The notes: generated by a model not told the origin, from the sequence alone. 64,000 bases of DNA from Rhipicephalus microplus (GCF_043290135.1 NC_134704.1:23279501-23343500); one strand, 5' to 3'. Shown: positions 51,401 through 64,000, counted from the stretch's first letter. Translations and numbers: made by a program.

Positions 51401-54400
51401 AACTTTTGCATTTATATGTGTTATACCCATTTGTCTGTTCCCAGCTGGCTTTGACATGTCAACATTCATCAGACGCTATGCCAAGTACCTGACAGAGAAG
51501 GCGGTCTCCTACCGCACTGTGGCGTTTGACTTCTGCAAGGTGAAAAGGGGGTGAGTTAGCCGTTCAAGTTTTTTTTTCTTGGCCCTCTATTTTCGTATAT
51601 GGGAAGAGAAACAGTGGAGTAATTTCAAACAAAAACATAAAAGTCCCATGTAGTTGCACTTTAGGCAGTTTCCATAGCAATATACAGTTAGAATTTTTAA
51701 GAACACTGTCACCTTTTGTTTGGAACTGCCTGGAGAGCTATGTCATCGTGACTCGATTTTTTATCCTAGCAACTTTTACTTACTAAACTGCTTCTTTTGG
51801 AAGCCCCCCGCCCCCCCCCGCCACTTCTGTGTGCCTCTTAACCATTTCGTGGTTTTGGCAAGTAAACAAAACTTGACAGCTGGTGAAAAGAGATTTGTCT
51901 AGCGTCCTCTTGCATGATTCTTGGCAACTTTTATTTTGTAGCAAAGAAGACGGAACCCTGCGCACCATGCCGACTGACAAGGTGAGCTTGGGCTGCATTT
52001 CCAGCTCTTCATTAAGGACTACTGATAAGTAAAAAAACTCTCGACTGTACAATGTATCTTAGGTAAAAAAAATTTTTACCTCTGTATGCTTATTAGTGGG
52101 GTTGATGTTTGGTTAATTGTAGGGAGAATGGTCATGCTTATAGTTGGTTGTACCAGCTGGAAAAAAAAAAATTGCACCTGTCACTGTTTTCTTGATAAAA
52201 TTTCCTAATGGCATTGCATTTTTAAGTTAGCATTGTGTAAAAGGAACACTTGTCCTGTTCACTTATGCGTGGCGTCGCCCGATTGACCACCAAATTGCCT
52301 CTTTGACAAAATGAACAGCTTCGTACATCGGCCAGACCACTGACTCACCGACCATTGGATTCGTGACCTTGGTCTAGAGTGCACACCCATAGGTGAAGGC
52401 GCACATTCATCAGTCTTTGAGAAGTAAATGCAGCTCCTTTGCAAAGTTGTAGCCAAATATAGTTTGGCTATTAAGGAACAGGAAAATGTTTGGATTAACC
52501 AAGCGAGACAACTTTCGTTGAATGACAGACAGAAATGTGTGCATTCTTACCACAACAGCTTTAGTTGCAACGAAATGGTGTCAACTGCAAAACATTGTTT
52601 CATTAAATATGGCTGGACGCTAATGTTAAAAGAGAGGTTAAGTGTCTTAGGTCAAGAGTTTTTTTAAACGTCACTATTCATCTTCTGTGTGGGGCTGAAA
52701 ACTAGTGAGCATGTCTAAATTGTGTACTTATTTTAAATGTGTGGTTAATTTTTATTTAGGTGCATTGTGCAGCTTGTCCTTCAAACTTGTGCAGAATTTT
52801 TAAGCTGACCTCTTACTTTACGGTACTCAGAGCAGTAAGATTGATGTGTTTGTTGATACCCTATTCAGTGAAATTTGAGAGATTTTTCAAAGGTTTCGAG
52901 AAAGGCGTGCATAGAAATAAAAACTAAACTGAATTCAACTTAGTATTGATAGTGAACAGATTGCAGCACCTATACTTTTCAACATCATGACTAGGAATAT
53001 TTAGGGTTTCGAAAAATTACCGTTTATGACCAAACTCATTAGCATACCTTCTTTGGAAATACCTGGAGAAGTGTTCATTATATTTCTCGTTCTCTTGCAC
53101 ACAGCTGCTGAAGACAGTGCCTGCGCTGCAAAGTCAACTGGATGCCCTGCTCGAGTTTGATGTGAGTGCGTTAAACTTTCTGGTGAAGGCATTGTTGGGC
53201 CGACAGGGAGCCGAGCAAGTTCTTTTTTTTTTTTTTCAGTGCACAGCGAACGATCTGACCAACGGGGTGATCAGCTCTGCCTTCATGCTTCTGTTTCGAG
53301 ACCTGATTCGTCTTTTTGCCTGCTACAACGACGGGATCATTAATCTGCTCGGTGTGTGCGGGTATACTTTGCATTTTGACTGTATTGCTTGTGACCACAG
53401 TTCACAGCTTTGTATGACCCCAAGGAATCAAGGTAAAGCCTAAGATGGCGAGAGCATCAGTTTTTGCAACACAGCACATACAAAATGTACATGTGCACAG
53501 CGCGACTTCGAGGGACTATTTGTGTACACCCACATTCCAGTACACTCGCCAGCACCAGTCTTTTTTTTTACCAATTATGCCGTCGCTGCCACCGAAATCT
53601 AATTTGTAGAAGCTTTACTTTAAAGGATGATAGCAGAATTTAGTGGTTACTGCTGCATCTGTACTGCCATTAGAATATTAATGCAAAGACACGTCACTTG
53701 AAAGAGGCAGAAAGAATCCCCCTATAGCACGCATTGTTAATAAAACTGTCCCTGTTTCTGTATGTTTATCGGTCCTTGTTAGATGCAATGATTACTGACT
53801 AGTCTGGCTTTTCAATTGCTGCATGGCCTCGTAACAGGATTACACCACAGAAATTTGAAAGCTAGAAACTGATACTTACGGTAAGGCTTCACAATTTGCG
53901 AACTAGCATAGGAACACAAGTACAGAAGCAGAAAGTGTTAATTCAAGTCTCTTTTTTTTTCCTAGTATATGGCGTTATGGTAGCACATAAAGATTGATCC
54001 TAAACCCCTGTACCGAAATTGGTGAATAATCTCCATTACACATTACAAGTTGGCCATGCGACGTTTTGTTTGTTGTATATGTCTTGAGGGTTGCTTCTGC
54101 GTAAATTTGTGTGCACCTTTGCTGTTTGGATTTGTGTGAAAGTATGGAAACTTTGTCAATTTTAAGTTGCCCTAGTGTCATTTAGGTCAGCCTAAGTGCC
54201 GGAGTCTTTAATAGGAACACTTACGGATTTCTTTACTGTTCGTCATTTCTGCATGCCAAGAGATTCGAAACATTCTGAAGTGATAATGGGGTGGTAAAGC
54301 CCACTCTGTTTTGAGATAGTCGTACGCATACTTGCTGCATGCTATGAACTTTCATTGCCCTGAATCTATTTTAAAGCTCGTTGCACGCTGTGTCAAAATT

Positions 54401-57400
54401 GTGCAGAAAAATATTTCGACATGAATAAGAAGCACTGCCGCGAGGCCTTGGACATCTACAAAAAGTTCCTCATCCGTATGGATCGGGTAGCGGAGTTCCT
54501 CAAGGTTGCCGAGGTGAGTTGCCCTTCGTCTGGGCTCTAGAACTATTTTTTGTTTTGCATGATACATATTCGTGGACACCCATCCGTAGGACACAGTGCC
54601 TTAGGACCCCACTGGACCTGTAATCACTGAACCGCACAATGTGAAACCGATGCTGGCAGTGTGCATATGCACCCACAAGTTCCAAACAACGAGTGCATAC
54701 CTCTGTTGAAAATCATGTGCAATCTGTGTTGTGCTTATGCACAGTTGAATGGCACCTTAATTTTCTCTTTTTTAATGTCCCAAGACAGTTACAGTAGGGC
54801 AAATTGACAAGCCTGCGGCATTTCCCGCTCGGAGGCACGCACCAATAAGTGCGAGTTTATGGGTGTGTCTGTGTGTGTGCGTTCCAAATGAAAGCACTGA
54901 TAGTCGTATGACTGATGTCATAAGCAAGATGGTCAGTGGCGCCCTTGTTCGGAGAATATTGCATTGGGTAAGAGTTGGAGTATTTCAGTCATGTATGCCA
55001 CCGGTGGCCGCTTTTCACTCATTAGGGAAGTACCTGCCCCAGTTTCTTAAGCTGTACGTAATTGCAGTATGTTTGGTTCGTATATACCATTGCAGTTTAC
55101 CAGACCTGCTTGTTCATCTCTGCACTGAGCTGCCACTGTGGTCTAGTCGTTATGCTGCCTGGTTGCTGATCAGAAGGTTGTGCAATTGAATTTCGGCTGC
55201 CACAGCTGTTTCTTTTTTCTTTTTTTATTCAGAGCTGTTCTGTACGTTTTTTATACAAATTGTATTCAACCGGTCACTAGCCACTTACGGCTATCGGTCC
55301 AAAGATTCTTTGTACTTTTATTTATTTCATAGCAAAATAAAGTTCTCTTGATCGATTGATTTAAATGGAAGCAATACGCTCGAAGCCCATGTGCTTAGAT
55401 TTAAGTGCACGTTAAGGACCCCAGTTGATTGAAATTTCCGGAGTCCTCCACTACGGTCTCATAATCATCGTGGTTTTGGGACGTAAAACTGTACTAATAT
55501 ACATATGTCTGTTTTTATTATTTTGTTGTATTTGTCACTATTTTATTCTATATTGTATGCATTTTCCAATGATACATTTTTGTATGGGTACTTTCATTTC
55601 TGCATCTGTCCGTTGCTCAGCCAAGCAGAATCCGTCAATACTATCACCCTTAAAAGTGATCAGTGTATTGAAAGGTTGTCTAATTTTCTCCTCGCGCCCC
55701 CCCCCCCCCCCCTCACTATTTTCAGACGGTTGGTATTGACAAAGGTGACATCCCCGACCTCACCAAGGTAAGCATGCCCAAAGACTTCAGTAGACAGTGG
55801 GGTCAGGTCGCGGGCCGCGGCACGTCTCTGCTCTTTTTACAGTACTTTGAAGTGTTCCTAATAAGCTTTGCCAATAGGACGTCAGAGGTAAGGGGCAAAA
55901 AGTAAGGACGCTGTTTTCCCGTGTGCTGTGGGTTCCCGCGTTTTGTTCTGCACGGAGCTTTGGTTCACGTGATTTTCTATTTGGCGTGTCTCTGATTTTC
56001 TTTCAGGCTCCAAGCAGTTTGCTGGATGCCCTGGAGCAGCACCTGGCTGCTTTGGAGGGGCGTAAAGGAGCTACTTCGGCCGCCTCTGCGACCAGGTCAG
56101 TCATGGCACCTGCCCTTTTTCTGCTTAAGTACTTGAGCAGGGATTCCCAACATGAATTCTTTAGGCATTTCAGCTTCGTATTAGCAGTGCTTTTGTGTTT
56201 AGCGCTTGCATAGTTGCGTGCACCGTCTTGAATCGTCCAACCCCTCTTCTGGGAAATTGTACTACCAACAAGAACCACGTGGTGTGTTCTTTCATCTTCA
56301 TAATTTTTATCAAACCAAAAAAGTTCCTTTGCCAGACAAACAAGAAAAAAAATTAGTTCTTGTTGCACTCATTTTCACCTCTGCTCGTGCTGGAGTGATA
56401 AATGTTAAAGCATGGTTCGCTGCCAGTCTGTCAAACTTTCAAAACATGATTGGATCAGGGTTGTCACTTAGCTCGAACTGTGCAGCATTTTTTTCGCTTT
56501 GTGCCTGATCTCTGCCTTTTTTCTTCACCCGTGTTTGGTAGGTTGGCAAAGTTTACACTATATGCAAGAGTTCCCATGCCCAAGTAGTCAGGTGCTTGAG
56601 CCAGCTTTACTACCTCGTCTTCTACAACAAAAGTAAAGTGACACGGCCTGGAAAATGGATATCTCGCCGCTGTTCATTACTTCCTCCCGAGAGGAGGTGG
56701 CAAAATGGTTCTGCATCCATGCTCGCTGAGCATAGTGCGGCCAACTTGGCAGCGAGCCTATAGACGTGCGCTTAAGTTGAGGGATTAAGTACTGGGCTTG
56801 CATAATTCCGCTTCGAAAATTATACCCATACCTCATTGATCATTTTGACACTTAAACAAAGTGGCACTAGCCACTGTTCTACAGTGTCAGGGTGAATACT
56901 TTGTTGCTTCAGAAAGTCCGTTGGCTGTGCCAAAGTGCAATTATACTTGAGACTTGCCTCAAGTTTAGTTGTAACCAGATATCAGCTTTTTGTAGGAATG
57001 AACTACACTCAAACCTTGTCAAAACAAAGTTGCGTCTTACACGAAAATAAGTTCCTTATATGCAAAAGTTTCTCATAAATGTATATGCTAATGCTGTATT
57101 TATTACAAGACTATCTGTCATTTACTTCGTTATAACTGATATGTAGTTATGCCGTGGTTTGAGTGTAAATGCATTGTACGTCCTCAGCAGCATAAGTGTG
57201 ACCTCTCAGCTTGTAAATGTTGCATGGCACTGAGGTGCCCTGAGCTTTCATCACTCGTGTCGTACATAAGCTTCGTGCGAGCACAGCAGAATGCAGTGTT
57301 CGCTCACTTCAATTCTGGGAACCTCTGCTCTCGGGAGTCTTGTGGCTTAGGGTGACACTCCCCTCTCCACCAGTCGTGCAGTTTTTGTTCACCCTCTTGT

Positions 57401-60400
57401 TTTACCTGCAACAAGCCTTTGAAAGCTCCGTAACGGCCTTCAGTCTTGCTGCTTTATATTTTGCCTTTTGTTCAAAATTTTGATACATGGAGCACTTTTA
57501 TTTTTGAGAGCTGCACGAGAATGCCCATTCCTTTATTTATGCAGCGGTATCGCCTTCGCATTGTTGCTGGTTTTTGAACCACTGATTTATTTTCGTCTCG
57601 TGGAAATCTTGCCTTCTGTTAGCCCACTAGTCAGAAGTGCACCATAGGTGTTTCAAGGACTGCCGCAAGTCTGCCTGTTTGACCTTCTGTTGCGAGTTAG
57701 TCTGAGCCTCTGGTTATATTTTTGCTTGTTTTGCAAAGGCCCATTGAAGCCCCTTCAGGTGCCATCTGCAGTTACACAAAAGAAATCAACCTTAAAATTC
57801 CAGTTTTTAACATTGTCAGGTGCCATCTGCAGTTACACAAAGAAAAGTAACCTTAAAATTATACTTTTGAAGAATGTCAGTGTTTTGAATTCATGTCAAG
57901 TCTTCTGATCAGACCTGCGCCAGATGATCTGTCGGTGCACTCGATTTCAAAAATGAGAAAGCTTGTCAGTGGCTTTAGTTTTTCACACTGAAATGCTTTG
58001 CAAGTTGTTTTTATGTTGGATGGGTGGCATAACACTGCGTGAAATGGTGCATAAAAGGTGACTGCACTGTCTGTTGTTCTTTAACCTCTTAAACGTCCTT
58101 GAAAGTACACTTGCACACTTAGATGCAGCAGCACCTATGTGCAGTAGTGTTACGCGAATTTCACATTTATGGTGATTGAAGACAATAATTTCAAGACTTT
58201 AGTGTTCGGAAGTAATGAGCAGCTGAAGGGGTTACTGCAACAGCAGTGCATGCTGCTGCCAGCGCAGTGCACGCGGCATGGCTTGTGTTTTGTCGTGGCT
58301 GCATGCATGCCTCTTCTCCTCCTCCTTCCCTCCACCCTTGCCCCCTCGCTACGCGGATCGAACAGGGTGAGCAGCAACGTGCAGAGTGCGGTGTCGGCGC
58401 TCTCTTGCACGAGCAGTGCCTTTGGTTCGGCCGGAGGCACAGGCGCCGAGATCAACGGTGTGCGCGTGGACGAGGCCAGCGTGCGCAGGGCCCTCGAGGA
58501 AGAAGCAGCAGCCATGAATCAGCTCAAGGTTGGTGCTCGGTCTCGCTTGCCACGTCTTATTCGATTAGTTGGATTCGGAACAATGGGGCTAGAAGCTTAT
58601 CTGTTTGCTGGTGCGCTTCACAACCTTGAGTACTTCGTTTTTCTTTTTCTTCGAACGTGTGGCTTACTTTCAATGTGATGTAAGCACATTAGCATGTTCT
58701 GATATCCTGTGGTAGCCTCATTATACTGTTCTGCTCATGATTCTCAAATCTTATGACCGTGTACTTGGGGCTTACGGCATAATTTCTAGAGCCACGAGGG
58801 TGCAGTTTTCAGCAGACTTTAAGCAAACTATAAGTTCCAGGCCATGGGCTGTATTATTTGGCTCACATGTTCTCAGGAGCCTTTACTGCCGATACGCAGC
58901 ATTTTCTGACCATGCTAGAAAAGTGGTCCTGGGCCCCTTTTATTGTTGATTTAGGTGTTCCAGTGGGTGTATTACGTGTTCCTGAGATTTGCATGGCTAA
59001 CTTGGGTAGTCTGGGATGCAGTTTAGTGCCACTGCCTGCGATTATGAAGACATTTAGTGTAAAGTCATTATGTGGATGCTGCTTGCAGAAATCTCGAAAC
59101 ATGCAACAGTGGCATACCATTTGAAAAATTTTAGATGTTTAATGGACCCTTTATCATCGACTTAAAACTAATGGGCACTTCTATTGTTGCTGCTGAAATG
59201 TGCTTGACACATTGATTTATCTTCGGCATAAAACAGGAACGCTTTGCTTCTTTGTTCCTTATCTGATGCGTACTTATCAGAGGGGCATATCAGTATAATG
59301 CTGCCAGACATAGATGTGCATCTATTTCTCTTTGTCTGGAATGGCATGCACTATGCTGGCTTGAGCATTCTATCGCTATAGATCGAGCTACATTAGAAAA
59401 TTGGATAGGTGAAGGACGCTTTACCATCGATTCATACTTGGAAAAAGCATAAAACCCTATCACGGAAGACTCCCTAAAACATCCTTTTGATTATTGCTGT
59501 TGTCAGTCTGCTAACAATGCACAAGTGTACTTACTAAAGCTCAAAAGCTAAATTGTTTTGACACTTAGTCATTTGCTCATGCCCCAGCTCTAATTATTCA
59601 GCCATCTTATGGTGTCAGCAGTAGTCAGAGCTGTTATATATTAATTTTTTAGGACCATGCCAAAATTTTTATATCACACAGTGTCGAGGAACTTGCATGT
59701 TTAAAAAAGTAGTCTGTGAAGTTGTTTCAGTGTGTGTTTTTTTTTTCAAACCCTATGAACATCAAGATAAGGTTGTTTGAATAATTAATCAGTTAAGTGC
59801 TAATTGTTCTGAATGTCAGGCACAGAGTTGAACACTGATTTTGCATTTTGCAAGTTATGTTATTATCATTACAGCCCCCATCATCTGCAATAATAATGAA
59901 TCTGTAAAAATACTAGTTCACACTGGACAAGCCATGCCGAAGTCTGGGAAATGTAGTTTTCATCTAACTGTTGCCACATGCCTTTTCAATTTACGGTTTT
60001 TATAGCGTTGCAAATGCACTTATGAAGAAAAAACTTGCTAGCACTTATTTCCGAGGTGTGCCTGAACATCTATTGTAAGAGCATTATGTGAATGCAAGGC
60101 AAAACTAGTACTATCCGTCGCAGTAAGCTTTCCTGGTTTCGTGAATTTGATCACTACGTAACATCGGTGTCTCGCTGCTAGGTATTAATGAAACCACTCT
60201 CGTTCCAAGCAGCATACGAACATGCAGTGTGTAAACATGCCGGCATAGGTAGCATGAACACCTGACTAGAGTGTGGGCTACACTTCTTCATAGCCGTGCA
60301 GTATTGAAATGCAAATGTCATGAAAATTGCTGCTTACAAAGACAGCTGGTACTAAAAATTTGTCATATCCGAATGGTGTTTGAGGTTAAGTTTACGAACG

Positions 60401-62261
60401 CAAGCACTTGCGTTAAATGTGGTGTGAGCCAAAATGGACTGTGAAATGCAGTTTCTACCCATGAATCGGGTACACAGCATGGACTAAAAGTGCTGTTAGA
60501 GCAAATGCACACATCTCCACATACATAGGCTGTTACACAACACTCGTGAGGAAAAAGAGCGTGCAGCACGTCGGCACGGAGTGTCAACTGAGGCACATCA
60601 GCCTACACTTGTGTGTGTCTGACGTGTGCATGTCTCGTTTCAGCCAGCTTTGGGCAGTGCTGAGGTGAGAAGCATGGCTGTGTCGAGTGCATGCCACGGT
60701 CACGGTTCCATGCTGGTGTTAGCAGCTGGGGGCATGGTGTGTGCGACTGCAGGAGCGGCACTTGAAGGAGACAGAGGCCAGCACCAATCCGTTCCTGTCG
60801 GCGTCGCCTGAGCCTCCTGCAGCTTCGGCTACCGCCAGCAGTGGCGAGCCTGTGCTGGACCTGTTCTCTGCCGCCCCGGCCAGTGATGACCTGCTCTGCC
60901 TCGGGAACCCGTTTGCCGAGCCCAGCCCAGCGCCACCACCACCTACGGTGCAGAGCCCACAGCAGCAGCAACAGCAGCAGCAACTAGCCTTTGCACATTT
61001 CACTGCTAATGGTTAGTCATTCGAAGTAATCTGCTGAGAATGTTTCCTTAGTATTGAACAAGGGGGGTAAGGGGGCTAGACAAAATTAACTTTGAATTCT
61101 CTGCTGTAGCTTATCATTGCACTTTGTGGGATGTCGAAATGAGACAACTTTCTCTGAGCGAATGGACACAGTAGACGCGGTCGGAGCTAACCAAACACAC
61201 ATTTGTTGAATTACTTTTTCCAACGGTGAAATTTTCAGTCAAATCAAAATACATCAGTTGTCATCAACACTCTAAAGCAACCGTACACAATATTCCAAAA
61301 CACTCAACAACATAACGCTAGGCGGCGGCGCTGACTCTCGCCTCTCCACGAGGGCCCGCAAGCAACAACCCACGGGGCCGTCCTCACGGGCCCACTGCGA
61401 GAGACGACTGCTTGCTCCACACGCCAAAGAGGACCACTCATCTCTCGTGTGATGCCACGTATGACAGCCTGCACTATCACGCTAACCGTGATGATGGTGG
61501 TGATAAATGCTTGCCACCATCATTGCCACCTACCGCTCGATAGTTGTGAACCCTAAATGCGGCCTAAGTATGAGACACATGCGCCATAAGGTGCAAATGA
61601 CTTTACAAGGGGGTGTTAGCGTCCCCACAGCCTGTGTTGCTTTAAGACATTGGCCTGTATTAATCCATGAGGCACACAGGAAGCGCGCCCATAAGGGTTC
61701 TCTGGCAACTCTGTCATCTGTCCCAGTCTATTGTAAATCTATGTTTGAATTACCACTTGCTTATTGAGCAGTGTAGCAGAGCTCGGTAGTCTTTGCTCCC
61801 CCTCCCCTCCTCTCCCTAATGCCAGGGAAGAGCAACTGCTCTCTAATGTCTATTGGATAATCTATAATGTCAGACCTTTAGTTCCATCCATGGTGCTATG
61901 ATCTAGATTCATGCATGTCGTACCATAGTGATAGCTTAAAAAGTTGAAAGTTATGGTCGTTTGTGGCAATGCGATTTCCATTGAGTACTAAGGCAGCACT
62001 TCTTTTTGTCAGATATCGTGCTTTCTCTTTATTTGGTTTCCATTGGCCTGTTTACAGCTGATTATCAAGCAGCCTAGTGTGGATGCATTTTTCTCGCCCT
62101 TTCATGTCATTGCAGAATGAAACAAGCTGAATTGAATTGGATTCTCAACTTCTCTTTTGCAGGTTTCATGTCCCAACCAGTCTCTACACCCTCGACCACC
62201 TTTGCATCAGATGCCTCATTCGCCGCAGCCTTTGGTTCAGTCCCGCCTGCGGCTGCCTCTG
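48432..62261 (+). CDS. PICALM: Clathrin assembly protein PICALM/AP180 (fly lap) - 3' end beyond window
   Basis: Endocytic adaptor that binds PIP2, clathrin and small R-SNAREs at the plasma membrane. Exons: 48432-48570, 49724-49866, 49927-50002, 51445-51550, 51942-51981, 53105-53161, 53240-53351, 54407-54513, 55726-55767, 56007-56095, 58366-58528, 60644-60664, 60753-61011, 62163-62261, all phases consistent. The ANTH domain fills about residues 1-290. The PIP2 motif KKKH is at 41-44, or 38-41 if the second ATG (48441) is used, as in human, which starts MSGQSL. Other family blocks: [65 protein letters not shown]. The disordered tail carries two NPF motifs (TNPFLS, GNPFAE; EH-domain ligands), LDLFSA and DDLLCL (clathrin/AP2 type) and a Q8 run. 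Exon 4 begins with an added Ala (VQAGFDMS). An extra in-frame exon may lie at 55843-55887, and tandem donors occur at 62262/62274. Confidence 0.97.
50022..50283 (+). mobile_element. tRNA-derived SINE in PICALM intron 3
   Basis: Full-length plus-strand Ruka-like copy at about 50035-50271. Flanked by ttgcacatagt and ttgcatatagt (10 of 11). It begins only about 32 bp after the splice donor of exon 3 (50003). Confidence 0.92.
55127..55497 (+). mobile_element. SINE split by a second insertion
   Basis: Head and B-box remnant at 55135-55208 (gtggtctagtcgttatgctg to tttcggctgcc). The body resumes at about 55364 (aatggaagcaatacgctcga, gtgcacgttaaggacccc, ataatcatcgtggttttggg). The intervening about 155 bp is unrelated AT-rich DNA ending aataaagttctcttgatcga. 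The order of events is SINE first, then the insertion. In PICALM intron 8. Confidence 0.75.
55843..55887 (+). CDS. PICALM: Candidate 45-nt cassette exon of PICALM
   Basis: Reads [15 protein letters not shown] in phase 0. It is preceded by ctgctctttttacag and followed by GTAAGG. It would insert 15 residues between DIPDLTK (exon ending 55767) and [11 protein letters not shown] (exon starting 56007). Flanking introns would be only 75 and 119 nt. Human PICALM has no residues here, so the exon is either alternative, lineage-specific or a chance site. Listed separately because the main model omits it. Confidence 0.5.
57004..57167. mobile_element. Short pogo/Tc1-type MITE
   Basis: Starts tacactcaaaccttgtcaaa and ends ggtttgagtgta, exact inverses over the outer 12 bp (tacactcaaacc). 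The internal cgttataact motif is shared with the element at 45917. TA at both ends fits the target site. In PICALM intron 10. Confidence 0.8.
61180..61500. other. CpG-rich block in PICALM intron 13
   Basis: An abrupt change in composition, starting gctaaccaaacacacatttg and containing ggcggcggcgctgactctcg and gggccgtcctcacgggccc. It could be a solo LTR or other inserted DNA. No ends could be fixed and no coding frame is seen. Confidence 0.35.
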
Positions 62262-64000
62262 GTAAGAGTTTTGGTAAGAGACTCTGGGACGTCAGTTTTG
62301 ACGGAGCTGCAATATTAACCTTTTGCATGCCTAAAAATTGAAGTGCATACTTCAGATGAAGTGAGGAAAAAAATAAATAAATAAGCAAGCAGTGGTTTTG
62401 TTGTCAACCGTCACACCTGTTGGTTTGCTATTATGATATTATGATCATGTATTTTTTTTCAATTTTTTATTCAGTCATGTTGGTTTGCAGACATGCACAC
62501 AGCTGTTGTTACTATGTAACTAGCTCTGGGTAGTTAGAGGCCATTCAGCATGGGTGTGAGTTTGCAGTCATATTTTGCAAAAATGTGCACTGCTCGACAT
62601 TTTACTCAAGTCTGCAAGCAGGCAGTTTGATAATACAGTTAAACCTGCTGATAACGAACCTCCATACAACGAATTTCTCGATACAAAGTTTTTCTATTCC
62701 CTGCCATTACTCTGTAGAAGCACATGTATTTGTGACCTCTACGCAACAAAGTAACAGCAGAAGACAACGTTGATATAACAAATTTTTGCCACTGACAATC
62801 TGAAATTTTGCCCTGGATTTTGTCATTTTGGCACAAGCATGTGTCTTTCATGGGTACCGCATGTGCAGATGTGTCCTGCTCCAAACCAAAAACATAAAAG
62901 AAAACTAATTTTGCATTGGCAGTGCCGTGCTTTTAGTTAGCGCCACATGTGGGGGTGCACTGCATATGGAGGGTGCTTTACTGAACAGTTTTCAGCGGTA
63001 TCCGTGTCCGCTCTTCGTTTTTGACGCTGCGCACGTGTGCATGGTTTCAATGTGTGCAAATGGAGTGGCCCCCGACGAAGTTCATTTTTGCTGCAAACAG
63101 CCAAGTCATCACTACTGAGGTGATGTCAGATTAGGCGCTCATGGAAACTCTCAGAGGCAATGTTGACAACAACGGATCTTCGGAGCTTGACGCGTCGTGC
63201 ATTTCAGTCTTGCGCCATGAGTTCGTGGGAACGTAGTCTTCGCGATTAGCCAGTTAGCTCTGGCAACAACACGACCGTGCTTTAAATGCAATGCGAGAAA
63301 TGCGATAGCAACAAATTGTAATGTTATATGAAGTAACGCTGGTAGCCAACTCATTTGGATCGGATATCGCGGATCTCGAACAAAACGCTGGTGTAAGCGA
63401 ATACGGCCGCTCAGGGAAAGTGCTCTTTTCACACAGTCACTTCGAAAGCGCACTGATGCTTGCCAAGATAGTGTGTGCCAGCGATCGCGACCATGCCCTT
63501 TTGCTACTCAAATGACCCCCCCCCCCCCATCTCCCCTGCGTTTTTTCATGCTCATTCAAGGGGCGCTGTTTCCTTTCTGTTTGAGCATTCAACATCTGTC
63601 TTAATACGCGGGGGGATGTTATCGTATGCGCCCTCCAGGCGATAGAGATGGGACGGCTCATTTGATCTCTGCTTTGGCAGCGCTGGCGCACTTTTTACCT
63701 GCTTGTAAAAGTTACGGTGTGTGGGGGCATGTTATCAATTTGTACTTGTTATGGAACATGGCGTGCAGCGGCGGCAAAAACCCACCGAAGGTGTCTACAC
63801 AATAATAATGCAGTCTTTTACTGCTGAATAGGTGTTTTGGGTCAGCTCTGCCTTCAGTTTCCCTTTTGTTTAGTTTGTGCGTTTCTTGTTCGAATTTTCG
63901 TGCCAAACCTGCACAAAACGAAATCCTCTTCAAAATTAATTTTTTCAAGAATTTGTCACTTTTGTTATATCCAGGTTTAACTGCAGCAACAAAACAGAAA
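62262..64000 (+). other. PICALM: PICALM intron running off the window
   Basis: No further exon was found after 62261. The coding sequence is open at phase 1, and the rest of the tail must lie past the right edge. Most of the stretch is the pogo-like element. Confidence 0.7.
62636..63983. mobile_element. pogo-like DNA element, about 1.35 kb
   Basis: Left end cagttaaacctgctgataac, then gaa. The right end, reverse complemented, reads cagttaaacctggatataac, then aaa (about 19 of 23). TA precedes the left end, but the right flank is CA. The interior has degenerate repeats of gatataacaaat type (62771) and no recognisable transposase, so it is nonautonomous or decayed. It lies in the last visible PICALM intron. 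Confidence 0.65.

Overview
The window is nuclear DNA of an animal with spliced genes, long introns and heavy transposon load. The best fit is a hard tick (Ixodidae, probably a metastriate such as Rhipicephalus). The main reasons are several copies of a tRNA-derived SINE that looks like the ixodid Ruka family, many small inverted-repeat elements, and protein sequences closest in flavour to arthropod and other animal orthologues. The genus is inference. All exon models were built by hand from GT/AG sites, reading-phase agreement and remembered family sequences. No alignment was run.

Layout. (1) 1-5414, minus strand: five internal exons of a kynureninase gene. Its 3' part lies beyond the left edge and its start-codon exon was not found. 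A 203-bp tandem satellite (1-808) sits inside it. (2) 5415-15590: about 10 kb with no supported gene, packed with SINEs, a LINE 3' end, foldback elements, a 773-bp tandem duplication with a long CA array, and MITE-like elements. (3) 15752-16198, minus strand: a small intronless multi-pass membrane protein of unknown identity, head to head with (4) TMEM39 (16339-21138, plus strand, five exons, complete). (5) RARS2, mitochondrial arginyl-tRNA synthetase (25531-46401, plus strand, 17 exons, complete, about 570 residues), whose introns hold hAT and pogo-like debris, SINEs and a nested insertion. (6) PICALM/lap/AP180-type clathrin assembly protein (from 48432, plus strand, at least 14 exons, running off the right edge).

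The genes are housekeeping and not a pathway cluster: tryptophan catabolism, ER membrane and autophagy regulation, mitochondrial translation and clathrin endocytosis. No operon, CRISPR array, tRNA or rRNA gene was seen. The points most worth checking are: the kynureninase appears to lack two conserved active-site residues; the PICALM homologue has an unexpected in-frame 45-nt exon inside the ANTH domain; and a family of near-perfect foldback elements recurs at several sites, once nested inside another transposon.
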